Assembly: GCA_038924905.1 (NCBI GenBank)
Contig: JBCKUK010000048.1
Location: 1 to 8,714 of the forward strand
Direction of reading: 5' to 3'
DNA length: 8,714 nucleotides
Source: JBCKUK01 sp038924905
GTDB lineage: Bacteria; Pseudomonadota; Gammaproteobacteria; Burkholderiales; Methylophilaceae
Part shown: one piece after another, positions 1 through 7,501 of the stretch
Position numbering within the stretch: the first letter of the stretch is position 1
Layout of the letters: each line of letters opens with the position of its first letter
Translations under genes and position numbers: made by a program
The notes under the pieces: model-generated
The model's input: the letters and a program-made list of their open reading frames with translations, nothing else
Told to the model about the DNA's origin: nothing
Database searches by the model: none

Positions 1-1209
1 TTCGAACGCCTTATGTAATACCCGCACAGCCAACTCCATATATTTTTCATCAACCACAACCGAGATCTTGATTTCACTGGTTGAAATCATTTGAATATTG
101 ATGCCTTCTTCAGCCAGCGTACGGAACATCTGGCTGGCGATGCCCACGTGCGAGCGCATGCCCACGCCCACCACGGCGACTTTGGCGATTTTGTCATCAC
201 CAATAATTTCGCGGGCGCTGATGTGGCCCTGGACTTTATCTTTAAGGATAGCCAGTGCCTTATTGAATTCATTCCTATGCACGGTGAAGGTGAAATCGGT
301 GGTGCCGTCCGCGCTCACGTTTTGGATAATCATATCCACATCAATATTGGCATCGGCAATCGGCCCCAGGATTTGGTAGGCAATACCCGGGCGGTCCGGC
401 ACGCCAAGCACGGTTATTTTGGCTTCATCGCGGTTAAAGGCGATGCCAGAGATGATAGGTTGTTCCATATTTTCTTCCTCAATAGTAATCAGCGTGCCTT
501 CGCCTTCTTCTTCAAAGCTAGAAAGCACGCGCAGTTTAACTTTGTATTTGCCGGCAAATTCGACCGAGCGAATCTGCAAGACCTTGGAGCCTTGGCTGGC
601 CATTTCCAGCATTTCTTCAAAGGTAATCGATTTCAGCCGGCGCGCTTCTGGCACCACGCGCGGGTCGGTGGTGTAAATGCCATCCACGTCGGTGTAAATC
701 TGGCATTCATCAGCCTTTAGCGCAGCGGCCAGCGCCACGCCCGTGGTATCGGAACCGCCACGTCCCAGGGTAGTGATATTGCCTTTTTCATCCACGCCCT
801 GAAAGCCTGCTACCACCACTACATAGCCCGCGTTGAGATCTTCGCGGATGCGGTCTTCGTCAATATTCAAAATGCGGGCTTTGGTATGCGCTTCGTCCGT
901 GAGTATGCGCACCTGCGCGCCGGTGTAGCTTTTGGCTTTGATGCCAATCTGCATCAGCGCCATGGCGGTCATGCCGATAGTCACTTGTTCGCCAGTGGAG
1001 ACCATCACATCCAGCTCGCGCGGGTCCGGTTCTTCCATAATTTCCTTGGCCAGTGCAATCAGCCGGTTGGTTTCACCCGACATCGCTGAGACCACCACGA
1101 CAATCTGGTGGCCTTGCGCTTTATAGCGCGCCACCCGATTCGCGATATTGCGCACCCGGTCAGGGTTGGAGACAGAAGTGCCGCCGTATTTTTGTACGAT
1201 TAATGCCAT
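1..1209 (-). CDS. lysC: Aspartate kinase, two-ACT-domain type (3' end cut by window edge)
   Basis: Aspartokinase phosphorylates L-aspartate with ATP, the first step towards lysine, threonine, methionine and diaminopimelate. The frame opens at ATG 1209-1207 and stays open for 403 codons to the window edge. It begins MALIVQKYGGTSV, with the KYGGTS nucleotide/aspartate-binding motif at residues 7-12. The kinase domain fills about residues 1-245. Two ACT domains follow, carrying EAKITVLGV and, near the end, IQMISTSEIKIS, the allosteric inhibitor-binding segment. The last visible residues, EKYMELAVRVLHKAFE, match the usual C-terminus of the family, so only a few residues are missing. An AAGG ribosome-binding site overlaps the alaS stop codon, and the 12-base gap to alaS suggests cotranscription. 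The two-ACT architecture is the feedback-regulated monofunctional class rather than the fused aspartokinase-homoserine dehydrogenase. Confidence 0.96.
   Translation of the reverse strand, partial: MALIVQKYGGTSVSNPDRVRNIANRVARYKAQGHQIVVVVSAMSGETNRLIALAKEIMEEPDPRELDVMVSTGEQVTIGMTAMALMQIGIKAKSYTGAQVRILTDEAHTKARILNIDEDRIREDLNAGYVVVVAGFQGVDEKGNITTLGRGGSDTTGVALAAALKADECQIYTDVDGIYTTDPRVVPEARRLKSITFEEMLEMASQGSKVLQIRSVEFAGKYKVKLRVLSSFEEEGEGTLITIEEENMEQPIISGIAFNRDEAKITVLGVPDRPGIAYQILGPIADANIDVDMIIQNVSADGTTDFTFTVHRNEFNKALAILKDKVQGHISAREIIGDDKIAKVAVVGVGMRSHVGIASQMFRTLAEEGINIQMISTSEIKISVVVDEKYMELAVRVLHKAFE
466..480 (-). promoter_or_regulatory. Candidate internal ribosome-binding site and ATG for a LysC beta subunit
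   Basis: Inside lysC the minus strand reads GAGGAAG (480-474), then ATG at 468-466, leaving about 7 bases between GAGGA and the start codon. This ATG is LysC Met248 and is followed by EQPIISGIAFNRDEAK, exactly at the junction between kinase and ACT domains. In Bacillus subtilis and Corynebacterium glutamicum an in-frame internal start at the equivalent place makes a separate regulatory beta subunit for an alpha2beta2 enzyme. The match in position and the strong Shine-Dalgarno are seen; use as a start is inferred. Confidence 0.5.
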
Positions 1210-1221
1210 AAACAAAAAACC

Positions 1222-3885
1222 TTAATTTAATTGCCCTTTAATATAACCTGCTACCGAAGCAAGCGCCGCCGGCAGTTTGCTGGCGTCTGTGCCGCCCGCC
1301 ATCGCCATGTCAGGCCGCCCGCCGCCTTTGCCGCCTACTTGCATGGCAACAAAATTGACCAAATCACCCGCCTTAATTTTTGCGGTAGCGTCCTTGCTTA
1401 CTGCCGCTATCAGGCTCACTTTTTCGCCTTCGGTCACGGCGAGCAGTAACACACAATTACCCAGCTTGTCTTTCAGTTTATCAGCTACTTCGCGTAAACC
1501 TTTGGCATCCACACCTTCAAGCTTGGCCGCAAGCACCTTGATTCCGCCGATATCCACTGCCTGGCTTGCCAAGTCATCAACCTGGCTGGCTGCATTTTTT
1601 GATTTAAGCCGCTCCAACTCTTTTTCCAAAGCCTTTACGTTGTCCATAATCTGGCCAATCTTGGCCGGCAATTCATGCAGCGGAGTCTTGCAAGCCGCCG
1701 CAGCATCATTGATCAAGGTTTGCTGGCGCTGGATGTAAGTCAGTGCAACATCGCCGGTGGTGGCCTCTACGCGGCGCACGCCTGCCGCCACGCCAGATTC
1801 GCCGATGATCTTGAACAGGCCAATATCGCCAGTTCTTTGTACGTGCGTACCGCCGCAAAGTTCGCGGCTACTGCCAATATCCAGTACGCGCACTTCATCA
1901 CCATACTTCTCGCCAAACAGCATCACTGCGCCAGTTTTTTGCGCGGATTCAATATCCATCACGCGCGCTTGCGTGGGTGCATTGGCGAGGATTTCAACGT
2001 TGACTATGGTTTCCACGCGGCGGATTTCATCATCGGTCATCGGCGCGTTATGCATAAAGTCAAAGCGGGTTTTGTCGGCATCTACCAGTGAGCCTTTTTG
2101 CTGCACATGCTCGCCAAGCACTTCGCGTAGTGCCTTGTGCATCAAGTGGGTTGCCGAGTGGTTGCGCATAGTGCGGCTACGCGCAAGCATGTCTACCTTG
2201 GCGGTGACTGTGCTACCCACACTCAACGTGCCGGTTTTGAGTATGCCGTGATGGCCGAACACGCTGGCCTGGATTTTTTGTGTATCTTCCACAGAAAAAA
2301 TGCCGTCTGAACCACGCAGCTCACCGCTGTCACCAATCTGGCCGCCAGATTCGGCGTAGAAAGGCGTTTCATCCAGAACAACAACGCCCAAGTCACCTTC
2401 ATCCAGTTGTTTCACTGAGGTGCCATCTTTGTAGAGTGCTAATACTTTAGCCGAGGTTTCCAGTTTGTCGTAGCCGCGGAAAGCGGTCGCTGCGCCTTCA
2501 TATTCCAGGCTGGCTGCCATCTTGAATTTACCCGCGGCACGGGCTTGATCCTTCTGGCGCGCCATTGCAGCATCAAACCCCGCGGTATCAACTTTAACGC
2601 CTCGTTCGCGGCTGATATCGGCAGTGAGATCGAGCGGGAAGCCATAGGTATCGTGCAGCTTGAAAGCCGTTTCGCCATTAAATGTCTTGTTTCCAGCTTT
2701 TGTCATCTCGGCCAGCTCGGCATCCAGTATCGCCATGCCGTGCTCTATGGTCTCAAAGAAGCGATCTTCTTCCTGCCTGAGCATGCTCATAATGCGTTGC
2801 TGGTTGCTTACCAGTTCCGGATAAGCTTTACCCATCTCAGTTGCCAGGTCGGGCACCATTTTGTAGAAGAATGCAGCTCTAACGCCTAGCTTGTAGCCAT
2901 GGCGGATGGCGCGGCGGATGATGCGGCGCAGCACGTAGCCACGGCCTTCATTGCCGGGAATTACGCCGTCGGCAATCAGGAAACTACAGGCACGAATGTG
3001 GTCGGCCAACACTTTGAGTGATGGGCTATCCAAATCCTTGCACTTGGTTTCGCGTGCGGCAGCGGCGATGAGGGTTTTGAATAAATCAATTTCATAGTTG
3101 GCGTGCACATGCTGCAGTACTGCTGCTATTCTTTCGAGCCCCATACCGGTGTCGACAGAAGGCTTGGGCAACTTGTACATCATGCCTGCTTCGTCGCGGT
3201 TGAACTGCATGAAGACGTTGTTCCAGATCTCGATAAAGCGATCGCCGTCTTCACCCGGACTGCCCGGAGGCCCGCCCGGGATGTGCTCGCCGTGGTCGTA
3301 GAAAATCTCGGTACAGGGCCCGCAAGGGCCGGTATCGCCCATCATCCAGAAGTTGTCAGAGGCATAACGCCCACCTTTGTTATCGCCAATGCGGATGACT
3401 TTTTTCGGCGACAAACCTATCTCTTTGGTCCAGATGTCGTAGGCTTCTTCATCCTCGGCATAGACGGTGACGGTGAGCTTGTCCTTGGGCAGCTTGAACA
3501 CTACCGTGAGCAGTTCCCAAGCGTAGTGAATGGCATCTTTTTTGAAATAGTCGCCAAAGCTGAAGTTGCCCAGCATCTCGAAGAAGGTGTGATGGCGTGC
3601 GGTGTAGCCGACGTTTTCCAGATCGTTATGCTTGCCGCCGGCACGCACACATTTTTGCGAGGAGGCAGCGCGGCTGTAAGGACGTTTGTCAAAGCCGAGA
3701 AACACATCCTTGAACTGGTTCATTCCGGCGTTGGTAAACAGCAGGGTAGGGTCGCCCGCAGGCACCAGCGAGCTGGAAGCGACGACTTGATGGCCCTTGG
3801 CGGCAAAAAAATCGAGAAATGCTTGCCGAATCTCGTTGCTGGAAGGGTTGTTGCCCAGAGTAATATTATTAGGCTTAATCGTCAT
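1222..3885 (-). CDS. alaS: Alanyl-tRNA synthetase
   Basis: Cytoplasmic class II synthetase that activates alanine and charges tRNA-Ala. The protein is 887 residues, against about 875 for E. coli. Residues 15-260 form the aminoacylation core (SNEIRQAFLDFF, DPTLLFTNAGMNQFKD, RHHTFFEMLGNFSFGDYF, and GMGLER at 248-252). The editing domain, which clears Ser- and Gly-tRNA-Ala, carries the zinc-site pair HSATH (576-580) and CGGTH (677-681). A charged, probably coiled-coil segment lies near 740-765, and the C-Ala domain carries GGKGGGRPDMAMAGG at 851-865. All key motifs are intact. The ATG at 3885-3883 lies 11 bases inside the end of recX and has no clear Shine-Dalgarno, so translation is probably coupled to recX. 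No alternative ATG precedes the conserved SNEIRQ, which leaves about 13 non-conserved N-terminal residues. lysC follows 12 bases downstream. Confidence 0.98.
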   Translation of the reverse strand: MTIKPNNITLGNNPSSNEIRQAFLDFFAAKGHQVVASSSLVPAGDPTLLFTNAGMNQFKDVFLGFDKRPYSRAASSQKCVRAGGKHNDLENVGYTARHHTFFEMLGNFSFGDYFKKDAIHYAWELLTVVFKLPKDKLTVTVYAEDEEAYDIWTKEIGLSPKKVIRIGDNKGGRYASDNFWMMGDTGPCGPCTEIFYDHGEHIPGGPPGSPGEDGDRFIEIWNNVFMQFNRDEAGMMYKLPKPSVDTGMGLERIAAVLQHVHANYEIDLFKTLIAAAARETKCKDLDSPSLKVLADHIRACSFLIADGVIPGNEGRGYVLRRIIRRAIRHGYKLGVRAAFFYKMVPDLATEMGKAYPELVSNQQRIMSMLRQEEDRFFETIEHGMAILDAELAEMTKAGNKTFNGETAFKLHDTYGFPLDLTADISRERGVKVDTAGFDAAMARQKDQARAAGKFKMAASLEYEGAATAFRGYDKLETSAKVLALYKDGTSVKQLDEGDLGVVVLDETPFYAESGGQIGDSGELRGSDGIFSVEDTQKIQASVFGHHGILKTGTLSVGSTVTAKVDMLARSRTMRNHSATHLMHKALREVLGEHVQQKGSLVDADKTRFDFMHNAPMTDDEIRRVETIVNVEILANAPTQARVMDIESAQKTGAVMLFGEKYGDEVRVLDIGSSRELCGGTHVQRTGDIGLFKIIGESGVAAGVRRVEATTGDVALTYIQRQQTLINDAAAACKTPLHELPAKIGQIMDNVKALEKELERLKSKNAASQVDDLASQAVDIGGIKVLAAKLEGVDAKGLREVADKLKDKLGNCVLLLAVTEGEKVSLIAAVSKDATAKIKAGDLVNFVAMQVGGKGGGRPDMAMAGGTDASKLPAALASVAGYIKGQLN

Positions 3886-4333
3886 GATTTGTATCGTTAT
3901 TTAATACTTTTTTAATTGTGTCAAAACCGAATCCTCGGCTTTGTAAAAATCTTGCTTGCTTCGCCCATGCATTACGGTTTGCCGGGGACTTGCCATATTT
4001 CCTTTGCCACACTGCTTTGGCATTTTTCAGATCATCTACGGCGTGGGTGGCCTGTACTACCCAATTCTCGGCTACGCCTTTTTCGCGTAATTCGTGTGCT
4101 AATTTTCGACTGCCGAAGCGGTTTTGCTTGGCATTGACTACCAGCTCTGCAAAGCGCTCATCTGATACCCAGCCGCGCTTGATAAGGTCTTGTAGCAAAG
4201 CGCCTAAGTCATCGCCCTCAGCTACATGCGGCGTTAATTTACGCTGGAGTTCTTTTGCCGAGTGTTCTCTTCGCGCAAGTAAAGCAAGCGCACGCGCCCT
4301 TAAACTTGGTGCATTAAAGGTCGGTTTCGTCAT
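3875..4333 (-). CDS. recX: RecA regulatory protein RecX
   Basis: RecX binds RecA filaments and modulates, usually inhibits, recombinase and coprotease activity. The product from ATG 4333 is 152 residues, within the usual range for proteobacterial RecX (about 150-165). It is built of helical repeats. Visible family features are RARALALLARREHSAKELQRKL near the N-terminus, LIKRGWVSDERFAE in the middle, then RFGSRKLAHELREKGV, and the C-terminal AKQARFLQSRGFGFDTIKKVL. The frame is open upstream to an ATG at 4411, but that would add 26 residues lying wholly inside recA in another frame and with no RecX similarity, so I take 4333, which overlaps the end of recA by 20 bases. No strong Shine-Dalgarno precedes it, which suggests coupling to recA translation. 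The end overlaps alaS by 11 bases. Confidence 0.93.
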   Translation of the reverse strand: MTKPTFNAPSLRARALALLARREHSAKELQRKLTPHVAEGDDLGALLQDLIKRGWVSDERFAELVVNAKQNRFGSRKLAHELREKGVAENWVVQATHAVDDLKNAKAVWQRKYGKSPANRNAWAKQARFLQSRGFGFDTIKKVLNNDTNHDD

Positions 4334-5354
4334 CCGGCCCGATGGTCTCCACCAGGACATCCAGACGCATCTTGGCGTTGGCGCGTATTTTGGCATCAAT
4401 CTCGTCGGCAACTTCCGGGTGTTCTTTCAGGTAGTCGCGCGCATTATCTTTGCCTTGGCCAATTTTCTCACCTTTATAGCTATACCAGGCACCGGCTTTT
4501 TCTACCAGCTTGAGGTTGGAGCCCAGCTCAATAATCTCACCTTCGCGCGAAATACCTTCGCCATACAGAATATCAAACTCGGCTTGTTTGAACGGTGGAG
4601 CAACTTTGTTCTTGACGACTTTGACGCGGGTTTCAGACCCTATGACTTCATCGCCGCGTTTAATCGCGCCGATACGCCGAATATCGAGGCGCACAGAGGC
4701 ATAAAATTTGAGCGCATTGCCGCCGGGGGTGGTTTCCGGATTGCCGAACATCACACCTATTTTCATGCGAATCTGGTTGATGAAAATCACCAGTGTATTG
4801 GTACGCTTGATGTTGCCGGCAAGCTTACGCAGCGCTTGCGACATCAGCCGAGCTTGCAAGCCCATGTGCGAATCGCCCATTTCGCCTTCAATTTCGGCTC
4901 TGGGCGTGAGGGCAGCCACTGAGTCTATGACCACAATATCCACCGAGCCTGAACGCACCAGCATATCGGCGATTTCTAGTGCCTGCTCGCCGGTATCGGG
5001 CTGAGAGATGAGTAAATCAGCCACATTAACACCAAGCTTTTGTGCGTATTGTGGGTCTAGTGCGTGTTCCGCATCAATAAACGCGGCCACGCCACCAAGT
5101 TTTTGCATCTGGGCGATTACCGACAATGTCAGCGTAGTTTTACCGGAAGATTCCGGGCCATAAATTTCCACCACACGACCACGTGGCAAACCGCCGATGC
5201 CAAGTGCAATATCAAGACCCAGGGAGCCGGTGGAAACGGACGGTACATCGGCAGAGAAGTCCGTATCACCCATGCGCATGATGGAGCCTTTGCCGAACTG
5301 TTTCTCTATCTGTGACAGCGCGGCAGCAAGCGCTTTGCTTTTATTCTCATCCAT
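4314..5354 (-). CDS. recA: Recombinase RecA
   Basis: RecA forms filaments on single-stranded DNA, drives homologous pairing and strand exchange, and stimulates self-cleavage of LexA-type repressors. The protein is 346 residues, close to E. coli's 353. Walker A GPESSGKT is at 66-73, the same numbering as E. coli, with Lys72. The Walker B strand is VDIVVIDSVAAL, near 140-150. The L1 region reads EMGDSHMGLQARLMSQALRK and the L2 region GNPETTPGGNALKFYASVRLD. The C-terminal tail is short and acidic (GPDDETDL). The start at 5354 is supported by AGGGA (5365-5361) 6 bases upstream and by the standard N-terminus MDENKSKALAAALSQIEKQFGKG. The gene is intact, and its end overlaps recX by 20 bases. No canonical CTGT-N8-ACAG LexA box is visible upstream. 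Confidence 0.99.
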   Translation of the reverse strand: MDENKSKALAAALSQIEKQFGKGSIMRMGDTDFSADVPSVSTGSLGLDIALGIGGLPRGRVVEIYGPESSGKTTLTLSVIAQMQKLGGVAAFIDAEHALDPQYAQKLGVNVADLLISQPDTGEQALEIADMLVRSGSVDIVVIDSVAALTPRAEIEGEMGDSHMGLQARLMSQALRKLAGNIKRTNTLVIFINQIRMKIGVMFGNPETTPGGNALKFYASVRLDIRRIGAIKRGDEVIGSETRVKVVKNKVAPPFKQAEFDILYGEGISREGEIIELGSNLKLVEKAGAWYSYKGEKIGQGKDNARDYLKEHPEVADEIDAKIRANAKMRLDVLVETIGPDDETDL

Positions 5355-5421
5355 GGTTTGTCCCTGTTCGGTGTGCGTTTTAATAGGCCGATTTTATTAA
5401 GTCGGAAGGCTGCTAATTATT
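5355..5421 (-). promoter_or_regulatory. pncC-recA gap with an imperfect dyad; likely recA promoter region
   Basis: The 67 bases between pncC and recA are AT-rich and the only non-coding stretch before recA, so a recA promoter is expected here or in the end of pncC. I see no convincing -35/-10 pair; TATTAA following TTCCGA with a 16-base spacer is weak. An imperfect dyad, CCGA-N10-TCGG with two further inner pairs, lies at 5388-5405. The recA Shine-Dalgarno AGGGA is at 5361-5365. A proteobacterial LexA box (CTGT-N8-ACAG) is absent: only half-sites occur. Confidence 0.4.
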
Positions 5422-5922
5422 TCATAAATCGGTATTTAAAGTAAGCTGAAGCAGCCCATCAATCGCTGTTTTAACAGACTCTAATCTTACTTGCTGACGG
5501 TCTCCGGCAAAGTGCAGGGTGGCATCTTCCGAGAGGCCTCCGGCTGTCGCCCAGGCAAAGCAGACTGTACCCACAGGTTTCTCTGGTGTGCCCCCATCCG
5601 GCCCGGCGATGCCGGTAACGGCTACTGCGATATTGGCGTGGCTGTGCTTGAGCGCGCCGAGCGCCATTTCAAGGGCGGTATGTTCGCTGACCGCGCCATG
5701 TGTTTTGAGTGTGAGTGCGTTAACCCCCAACATCTCTTGTTTGGCGGCATTACTATAAGCGATAAAGCCACGATCAAACCAGGCCGAGCTGCCGGCAACG
5801 GCAGTCACACATTCTGCAACCCAGCCAGCGGTGCAGGATTCCGCCAACGCGAGCATCCAGCCGCGCGACTTTAGCGCTGCACCCAATTCCATGCTCAGTT
5901 TTAATAATTCATCGTTAACCAT
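5422..5922 (-). CDS. pncC: Nicotinamide-nucleotide amidohydrolase, CinA C-terminal family
   Basis: PncC deamidates nicotinamide mononucleotide to nicotinate mononucleotide, recycling the NMN released by NAD-dependent DNA ligase. The protein is 166 residues and consists of the CinA C-terminal domain alone, without the N-terminal MoaB/Mog-like domain of full CinA. Conserved motifs are AESCTAG (27-33), FIAYSNAAKQEMLGV (53-67, with Tyr56 and Lys61), TGIAGPDGGTPEKPVGTV (103-120) and HFAGDRQQVR. Ser29 with Tyr56 and Lys61 is the probable catalytic set by family analogy. The ATG at 5922 is preceded by AAAGGA at 5-base spacing, read from inside the last codons of pgpA, and the two genes overlap by 22 bases. 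The place directly upstream of recA matches E. coli, where this gene was long called ygaD. Older annotations call it competence/damage-inducible protein CinA; nothing here shows a competence role. Confidence 0.94.
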   Translation of the reverse strand: MVNDELLKLSMELGAALKSRGWMLALAESCTAGWVAECVTAVAGSSAWFDRGFIAYSNAAKQEMLGVNALTLKTHGAVSEHTALEMALGALKHSHANIAVAVTGIAGPDGGTPEKPVGTVCFAWATAGGLSEDATLHFAGDRQQVRLESVKTAIDGLLQLTLNTDL

Positions 5923-6386
5923 AGCAGTCCTTTCAGGCAGGCTACCGCATAGATTGCCGCCAGCAAATCATCGAACATCACGCCAAGCCCCAATTTGAGG
6001 CTGGCTTCAACTTGCCGGATGGGGAAAGGCTTCCAGATATCAAACAAACGGAATAGCAGAAATGCCACAACCCACCATGCCCAAGATGGCGGCGTGAACT
6101 CCAGCACCAACATAAAAGCGACGATTTCATCCCACACGATACTGCCGTGGTCAGATGCGCCTAGTGCCTTGCCAGCTATGGTGCAAATGGGGATGCCTAT
6201 GAGAAACAGACATGCAATTGTAATCACATGTACAAGTTCGGGCGTGGCCATTAACGCCATAAATAACGGGATGGCGACCAGCGTGCCAAAGGTGCCGGGT
6301 GCCTTTGCTGCCAAGCCGCTACCGAAGCCGAGTGCAAGAAAATGTGCAGGGTGCGAAAGTAGAAATTTAAGGTTGGGTTGATGCAT
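5901..6386 (-). CDS. pgpA: Phosphatidylglycerophosphatase A
   Basis: Inner-membrane phosphatase that converts phosphatidylglycerophosphate to phosphatidylglycerol. The protein is 161 residues, near the E. coli length. Family motifs in order are LGFGSGLAAKAPGTFGTL (19-36), DHGSIVWDEIVAF (79-91), FRLFDIWKPFPIRQVE (112-127) and GLGVMFDDLLAAIYA (133-146). The acidic residues Asp86, Glu87, Asp116, Asp139 and Asp140 are the likely Mg-binding and catalytic positions. Hydrophobic segments near 36-70 and 88-112 and at the C-terminus fit an integral membrane protein. The ATG at 6386 has no clear Shine-Dalgarno. In many relatives thiL runs straight into pgpA; here a 158-base gap with an inverted-repeat element separates them, so pgpA expression may depend on read-through or a local promoter. 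Confidence 0.96.
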   Translation of the reverse strand: MHQPNLKFLLSHPAHFLALGFGSGLAAKAPGTFGTLVAIPLFMALMATPELVHVITIACLFLIGIPICTIAGKALGASDHGSIVWDEIVAFMLVLEFTPPSWAWWVVAFLLFRLFDIWKPFPIRQVEASLKLGLGVMFDDLLAAIYAVACLKGLLWLTMNY

Positions 6387-6420
6387 ATTTTTTAGGGTGT
6401 ACTACCAAATAATTTAATAC

Positions 6421-6530
6421 CGTCATTCCCGCGCAGGCGGGAATCCAGTCAACTAACAATATGGCACGAATGTTGGCTCATGTAATAATTTTAGGGGCTG
6501 TCCTAGATTCCCGCCTGCGCGGGAATGACG
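6421..6530. repeat. 110-base element with 28-base hairpin terminal inverted repeats (MITE-like)
   Basis: Two copies of one 28-base sequence face each other at 6421-6448 and 6503-6530 and match at 27 of 28 positions. Each begins CGTC at its outer end and contains ATTCCCGC-N4-GCGGGAAT, so each arm can fold as an 8-base-pair hairpin. Together the arms could pair into one long stem around a 54-base centre (6449-6502). The ATTCCC-N8-GGGAAT core is the same form as the dRS3 repeat of Neisseria, and similar intergenic repeats are common in betaproteobacteria. No coding frame and no obvious target-site duplication is visible. Neither arm is followed by a T-run, so these are not classic rho-independent terminators, although the hairpins could slow polymerase or protect mRNA ends. 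The rest of the pgpA-thiL gap (6387-6420 and 6531-6544) is AT-rich and shows nothing else. Confidence 0.85.
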
Positions 6531-6544
6531 AAATAGGATACTTG

Positions 6545-7501
6545 CTATAAAAAATGATCATAGCCTGTTTTCTCAATAGGCATGATTTCATTATTTAAAC
6601 CAATCACTTGTAAGCCATGTGAGTCTGTAATTTGGCCTATACGTGTTACTTGCAAGTTCAACTTTTCGCCAACCATCACAATGGCTGCATGCGCTGATTG
6701 CGGCGCGGTAAAACAAAGCTCGTAGTCATCGCCACCGACCAACACCATTTTCTGTACTTGTTCTGAAGCGAGATGATTACCTACAACTTTTGAGCAGGGG
6801 ATATCTTTCAGCTGAATTTCGACGCCGACATTCGAGCGTTGCAGGATATGGCCAAGGTCGGCTAACAGCCCATCTGAAATATCAATGGCGCTGGTTGCAA
6901 GGCCGCGTAGCTCTAGCCCCAGTTCTACCCTGGGTTCCGGTGTGTGCAGGGCTGGCAGGCAAGCTTCCAGTTCAGCGGACGATAATTGATAGGTGCCTTG
7001 TAATGCGGCCAGTGCCATGGCGGCATTACCCAGCGTGCCGGATATCCAAACTCTATCACCAACTTTTGCGCCATCGCGGCGCAAAGCTTGCCCGCTTGGT
7101 ACTTCGCCCATGAGAGTAACGCTTAAAGTCAAAGGCCCGCGACTAGTATCGCCACCAATCAAATCAATTTGATAGGCATCGGCGCAGGCAAAAAAGCCTT
7201 GGGCGAATTCGGCAATCCAGTTCTCGTCGGCATTGGGCATTGCAATCGCCAGTGTCGCCCATTTGGCCAGCGCCCCCATGGCGGCCATGTCGGACAGGTT
7301 TACCGCCAGCGCCTTCCAGCCGAGTTTATAAGGGTTAGCATCAGCAAAAAAGTGAGTGCCCGCTACCAGCATATCGGTTGAAATAGCGAGCTCCATGCCA
7401 GGCGATAGCTTGACCAGGGCGGCATCATCGCCAACGCCCAGAATTGTTTGCTTGGTCGGGCGGGTGAAATAGCGATGGATTAAATCAAACTCAGAAGCCA
7501 T
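6545..7501 (-). CDS. thiL: Thiamine-monophosphate kinase
   Basis: ThiL uses ATP to phosphorylate thiamine monophosphate to thiamine diphosphate, the last step of the cofactor pathway in the cytoplasm. The protein is 318 residues, typical for the family. It belongs to the AIR synthase/PurM-like superfamily. Metal and nucleotide motifs are GVGDDAA (22-28), STDMLVAGTHF (41-51), LAVNLSDMAAMGA (65-77) and IGGDTSRGP (115-123). In the C-terminal domain DISDGLLADLGH and GGDDYELCF are present. The start at 7501 shares one base with the mog stop codon (TGATG) and has no good Shine-Dalgarno, so it is probably translated by ribosomes finishing mog. The N-terminus MASEFDLIHRYF is normal for ThiL, which supports this start. 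Confidence 0.97.
   Translation of the reverse strand: MASEFDLIHRYFTRPTKQTILGVGDDAALVKLSPGMELAISTDMLVAGTHFFADANPYKLGWKALAVNLSDMAAMGALAKWATLAIAMPNADENWIAEFAQGFFACADAYQIDLIGGDTSRGPLTLSVTLMGEVPSGQALRRDGAKVGDRVWISGTLGNAAMALAALQGTYQLSSAELEACLPALHTPEPRVELGLELRGLATSAIDISDGLLADLGHILQRSNVGVEIQLKDIPCSKVVGNHLASEQVQKMVLVGGDDYELCFTAPQSAHAAIVMVGEKLNLQVTRIGQITDSHGLQVIGLNNEIMPIEKTGYDHFL

Noticed and set aside
91..720. Long plus-strand open frame of 209 codons opposite lysC
   Set aside because: It is antisense to a complete set of LysC motifs, its protein is rich in His, Phe and Ala as expected of a shadow frame, and it has no recognisable domain.
4334..4411. Upstream ATG at 4411 that would lengthen recX by 26 residues
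   Set aside because: The added residues are recA sequence read in another frame and do not resemble RecX; the ATG at 4333 gives a normal RecX length.
3103..4922. Long plus-strand open frames (270 and 334 codons) opposite alaS, recX and recA
   Set aside because: They are antisense to well-conserved genes, cross gene boundaries and show no family motifs.
5422..5922. Full-length CinA competence protein
   Set aside because: Only the C-terminal amidohydrolase domain is present; the upstream sequence is pgpA, not the CinA N-terminal domain.
6421..6530. Rho-independent terminators of thiL or pgpA transcription
   Set aside because: The hairpins are GC-rich but no run of U follows either arm in the direction of transcription, and the near-identical paired arms are better explained as a repeat element.
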